Source: Delphinus delphis
Lineage: Eukaryota; Chordata; Mammalia; Artiodactyla; Delphinidae
Direction: 5' to 3'
Assembly (NCBI RefSeq): GCF_949987515.2
Contig: NW_027192651.1
Location: 310,001 to 374,000 of the forward strand
Length of the DNA stretch: 64,000 nt
In this document: in pieces, positions 61,925-64,000 of the stretch
Position numbering within the stretch: position 1 is the first letter of the stretch
Layout of the letters: each line of letters starts with the position of its first letter
Notes under the pieces: generated by a model
Seen by the model: only the letters and a program-made list of their open reading frames with translations
The model's database searches: none
Told to the model about the DNA's origin: nothing
Program-made: the position numbers and the translations under genes

Positions 61925-63503
61925 TTGGCCAAAAAGGGCGTATGCGTTTTTTCCTGAATATATTCAGGAAAAAACGCATACGCCCTTTTTGGCCAACCAA
62001 GCAAGCTTGCAAAGGAAATCTGCACTACAATGAAGTCTCACTTCCCCCCGGTCAAAAGGGCCATCTGAAAAAAGTGTAAAATCCAGAAAGGCAGGACAGG
62101 CCATGGAGAACTGGGAGCCTTGTTATGCTGATGGGCGGGATGTAAATTGCCAACAACCACTCGGGAGAAGTGTATGGTGTTTCCTGAAACATCTAAAAAA
62201 CAAAGCAACAGAGCCTAGGGCACTTCCACTTATGGTCCTATAGCTTAGGGAAATTAAAATCAAAAAGACACAGCCACCCCAAAGTTTGGGACGCCTCCGT
62301 TTACAAGAACCTCGTTTACCGTACAAGTTCAATATCACAGAAAGTGAAAAATGGATAAAGAACTTGTGGTACTTACGTACAATGCAGTATCAGTCAGCAA
62401 TGAAATCTATGTCATCAGGCCCGTAGCAGCATAATGAGTGGATTCAGGTACGATGATTCTAACTGAAATAAGTCACACAGAAAAAGAAACATCATAAGAT
62501 ATCACTAATACACGGAATGTAAACTTGGCTACACAGGAACTGCATTCCAAAACAGAACAGGGTCTCAAATTTAGAAAACCAACTTATGCTTGCTTCAGGG
62601 GAAAGGTGAGTTGGCTTGCTGCATAAAACCAGAGATTGAAATGAGCACAGATAAAGTTCCTTAAGCCAAATATGGTATAGACAAGAGCTACTCCTTGCTC
62701 AACGAAATGGACTCAAAACCCCATATTAAACCAATAAGAATGTACCTGACTACTAAGTATCTTAAAACCTATGGATTGCTATGTCTCCAAAAGAGAATCA
62801 AGCGTGTGTACAGGGGAATAAACGCAGCAGTGATAGGATTGGAGAGGTTCGGTGAGTAATGAAGACCCTTTGAAGTCATATTGCATGGTACCCATTACAC
62901 GGGTCTCAACTCTCCAGGTTTAAGGTATTCTTCCTTCAGCTAAAACATGCATGTGGAACCCAGAGTATGATCAACCATGTGAACGGGAGACGTGTTCAAA
63001 TATGTCTCAGTTTTCCTCCCCTGGTACTCGGGTGCAACATTCCAGACGCTTTACTAACACTCTCCCCACTTGGAGAGTCAGTCCCTTTAACCTCCTGTTT
63101 GGCCCAGTTTGCAATTTCTGCGGAAGATGAACAGGAATAGCGAGAACCAATGAGAGGCTAGCTGGAGGTGTCTGGACGGGCAAATTTAACTCTCATTTCC
63201 CACCAGGAAGAGGAATTAACCAAAGGCTCAGCATGCCGGGCCGGAACCTGATTAGGGCCTGAAGCCATCCTTCGGTGTTGCGGCCAGGTCACAAGAAAGC
63301 GAGTTGAAGAAAGGAGCTCAGGGGCACTGTAATTCACAAACCTGCAGAGTTATAAATGACAGCTATCGTCCAAAAATAGACTGAAGTAAGGCTGCCAAGA
63401 GGACTTGAAAGCGGGGCAGAATTGCAGGAAACCGATTTCAGGAGGTAGACTGGAATTGCATTGAAAGCATAGGAAAAGAGGCAGAACGTCCACAATGATG
63501 CAC
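61925..63503 (+). repeat. Satellite monomer 40 (1,579 bp, lineage b)
   Basis: The inverted repeat at 61925-61996 is perfect. The late part is altered at ggtgagtaatgaag (near 62852), where other monomers have gagcaaatgaag. The variant taaaccaataag near 62732 is shared with monomers 29, 30 and 32. Confidence 0.92.
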
Positions 63504-64000
63504 TTGGCCAAAAAGGGCGTATGCGTTTTTTCCTGAATATATTCAGGAAAAAACGCATACGCCCTTTTTGGCCAACCAAGCAAGCTTGCAAAGGAAATCT
63601 GCACTACAATGAAGTCTCACTTCCCCCCGGTCAAAAGGGCCATCTGAAAAAAGTGTAAAATCCAGAAAGGCAGGACAGGCCATGGAGAACTGGGAGCCTT
63701 GTTATGCTGATGGGCGGGATGTAAATTGCCAACAACCACTCGGGAGAAGTGTATGGTGTTTCCTGAAACATCTAAAAAACAAAGCAACAGAACCTAGGGC
63801 ACTTCCATTTATGGTCCTATAGCTTAGGGAAATTAAAATCAAAAAGACACAGCCACCCCAAAGTTTGGAACGGCTCTGTTTACAAGAACCTCGTTTACAG
63901 TACAAGTTCAACATCGCAGAAAGTGAAAAATGGATAAAGAAGTTGTGGTATTTACTTACAAAGCAATATCACTCAGCAATGTAATCTGTGTCATCAGGCC
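63504..64000 (+). repeat. Satellite monomer 41, first 497 bp (lineage a)
   Basis: The inverted repeat at 63504-63575 is perfect. The monomer is cut by the right edge within the ORF2-like part. Confidence 0.91.

Larger units (their letters stand above)
1..64000. repeat. Satellite array of about 1,579-bp monomers, probably common cetacean satellite
   Basis: The whole window is head-to-tail copies of one monomer. The same 72-bp inverted repeat recurs 41 times at 1,575-1,580 bp spacing, with two 1,613-bp exceptions. No unrelated insertion, gene, tRNA, rRNA or SINE interrupts it. The monomer length and its L1 3'-end content match what I recall of the common cetacean satellite of delphinoid whales, which is heterochromatic. 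That identification is from memory, without a database search. Both array ends lie outside the window. Confidence 0.93.

Noticed and set aside
1..64000. CRISPR array or bacterial repeat locus
   Set aside because: The repeat unit is about 1.6 kb without short spacers, and the content is mammalian L1-derived.

Overview
The window is one uninterrupted tandem satellite array. It holds no genes. A monomer of about 1,579 bp repeats head to tail from the first base to the last: 40 complete monomers, 279 bp of a monomer cut by the left edge, and 497 bp of a monomer cut by the right edge. Both edges are inside the array, so its true ends are not seen. I phase the monomers on a 72-bp inverted repeat present in every one. 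Spacing between successive inverted repeats is 1,575-1,580 bp, except for two monomers of 1,613 bp that carry the same 33-bp insertion.

Organism: about two thirds of the monomer resembles the 3' end of a mammalian LINE-1 (L1) of the cetartiodactyl kind, in sense orientation on the + strand. From memory (not checked), a 1,579-bp tandem repeat is the 'common cetacean satellite' described in killer whale (Widegren, Arnason and Akusjarvi, 1985), and L1 was proposed as the basic unit of cetacean heterochromatin satellites (Kapitonov, Holmquist and Jurka, 1998). Length and L1 content together point to a toothed whale, most likely a delphinoid (dolphin, porpoise or beluga group), because other cetaceans are reported to carry a longer version.

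Monomer layout, with p the first base of the inverted repeat: p to p+71 is the inverted repeat, with 36-bp arms and no spacer when intact. About p+36 to p+596 is a decayed L1 ORF2 C-terminal remnant ending at the position of the ORF2 stop codon. About p+597 to p+1000 is L1 3'UTR-like sequence that becomes harder to recognise toward its end. About p+1001 to the next p, some 570-580 bp, I could not assign to any family.

Array layout: two monomer lineages ('a' and 'b', defined by linked variants in the L1-like part) alternate or cluster. Positions 1-11.3 kb hold the most diverged monomers, roughly alternating b/a. From 11.3 to 30.3 kb a five-monomer block (7,895 bp) is followed by a related seven-monomer block (11,052 bp), the second enlarged by a 3,158-bp dimer duplication. 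From 30.3 to 41.3 kb a second dimer-periodic stretch (about 3,159 bp) follows. From 41.3 to 64 kb monomers are more shuffled, with shared variants two to six monomers apart and a recent single-monomer duplication near 57-60 kb. Nothing here works as a set of genes. Every open frame is short and repeats with the satellite. The most notable features are the palindrome, including one copy whose two arms carry matching changes and two copies expanded at the hairpin tip, and the readable history of unequal exchange.
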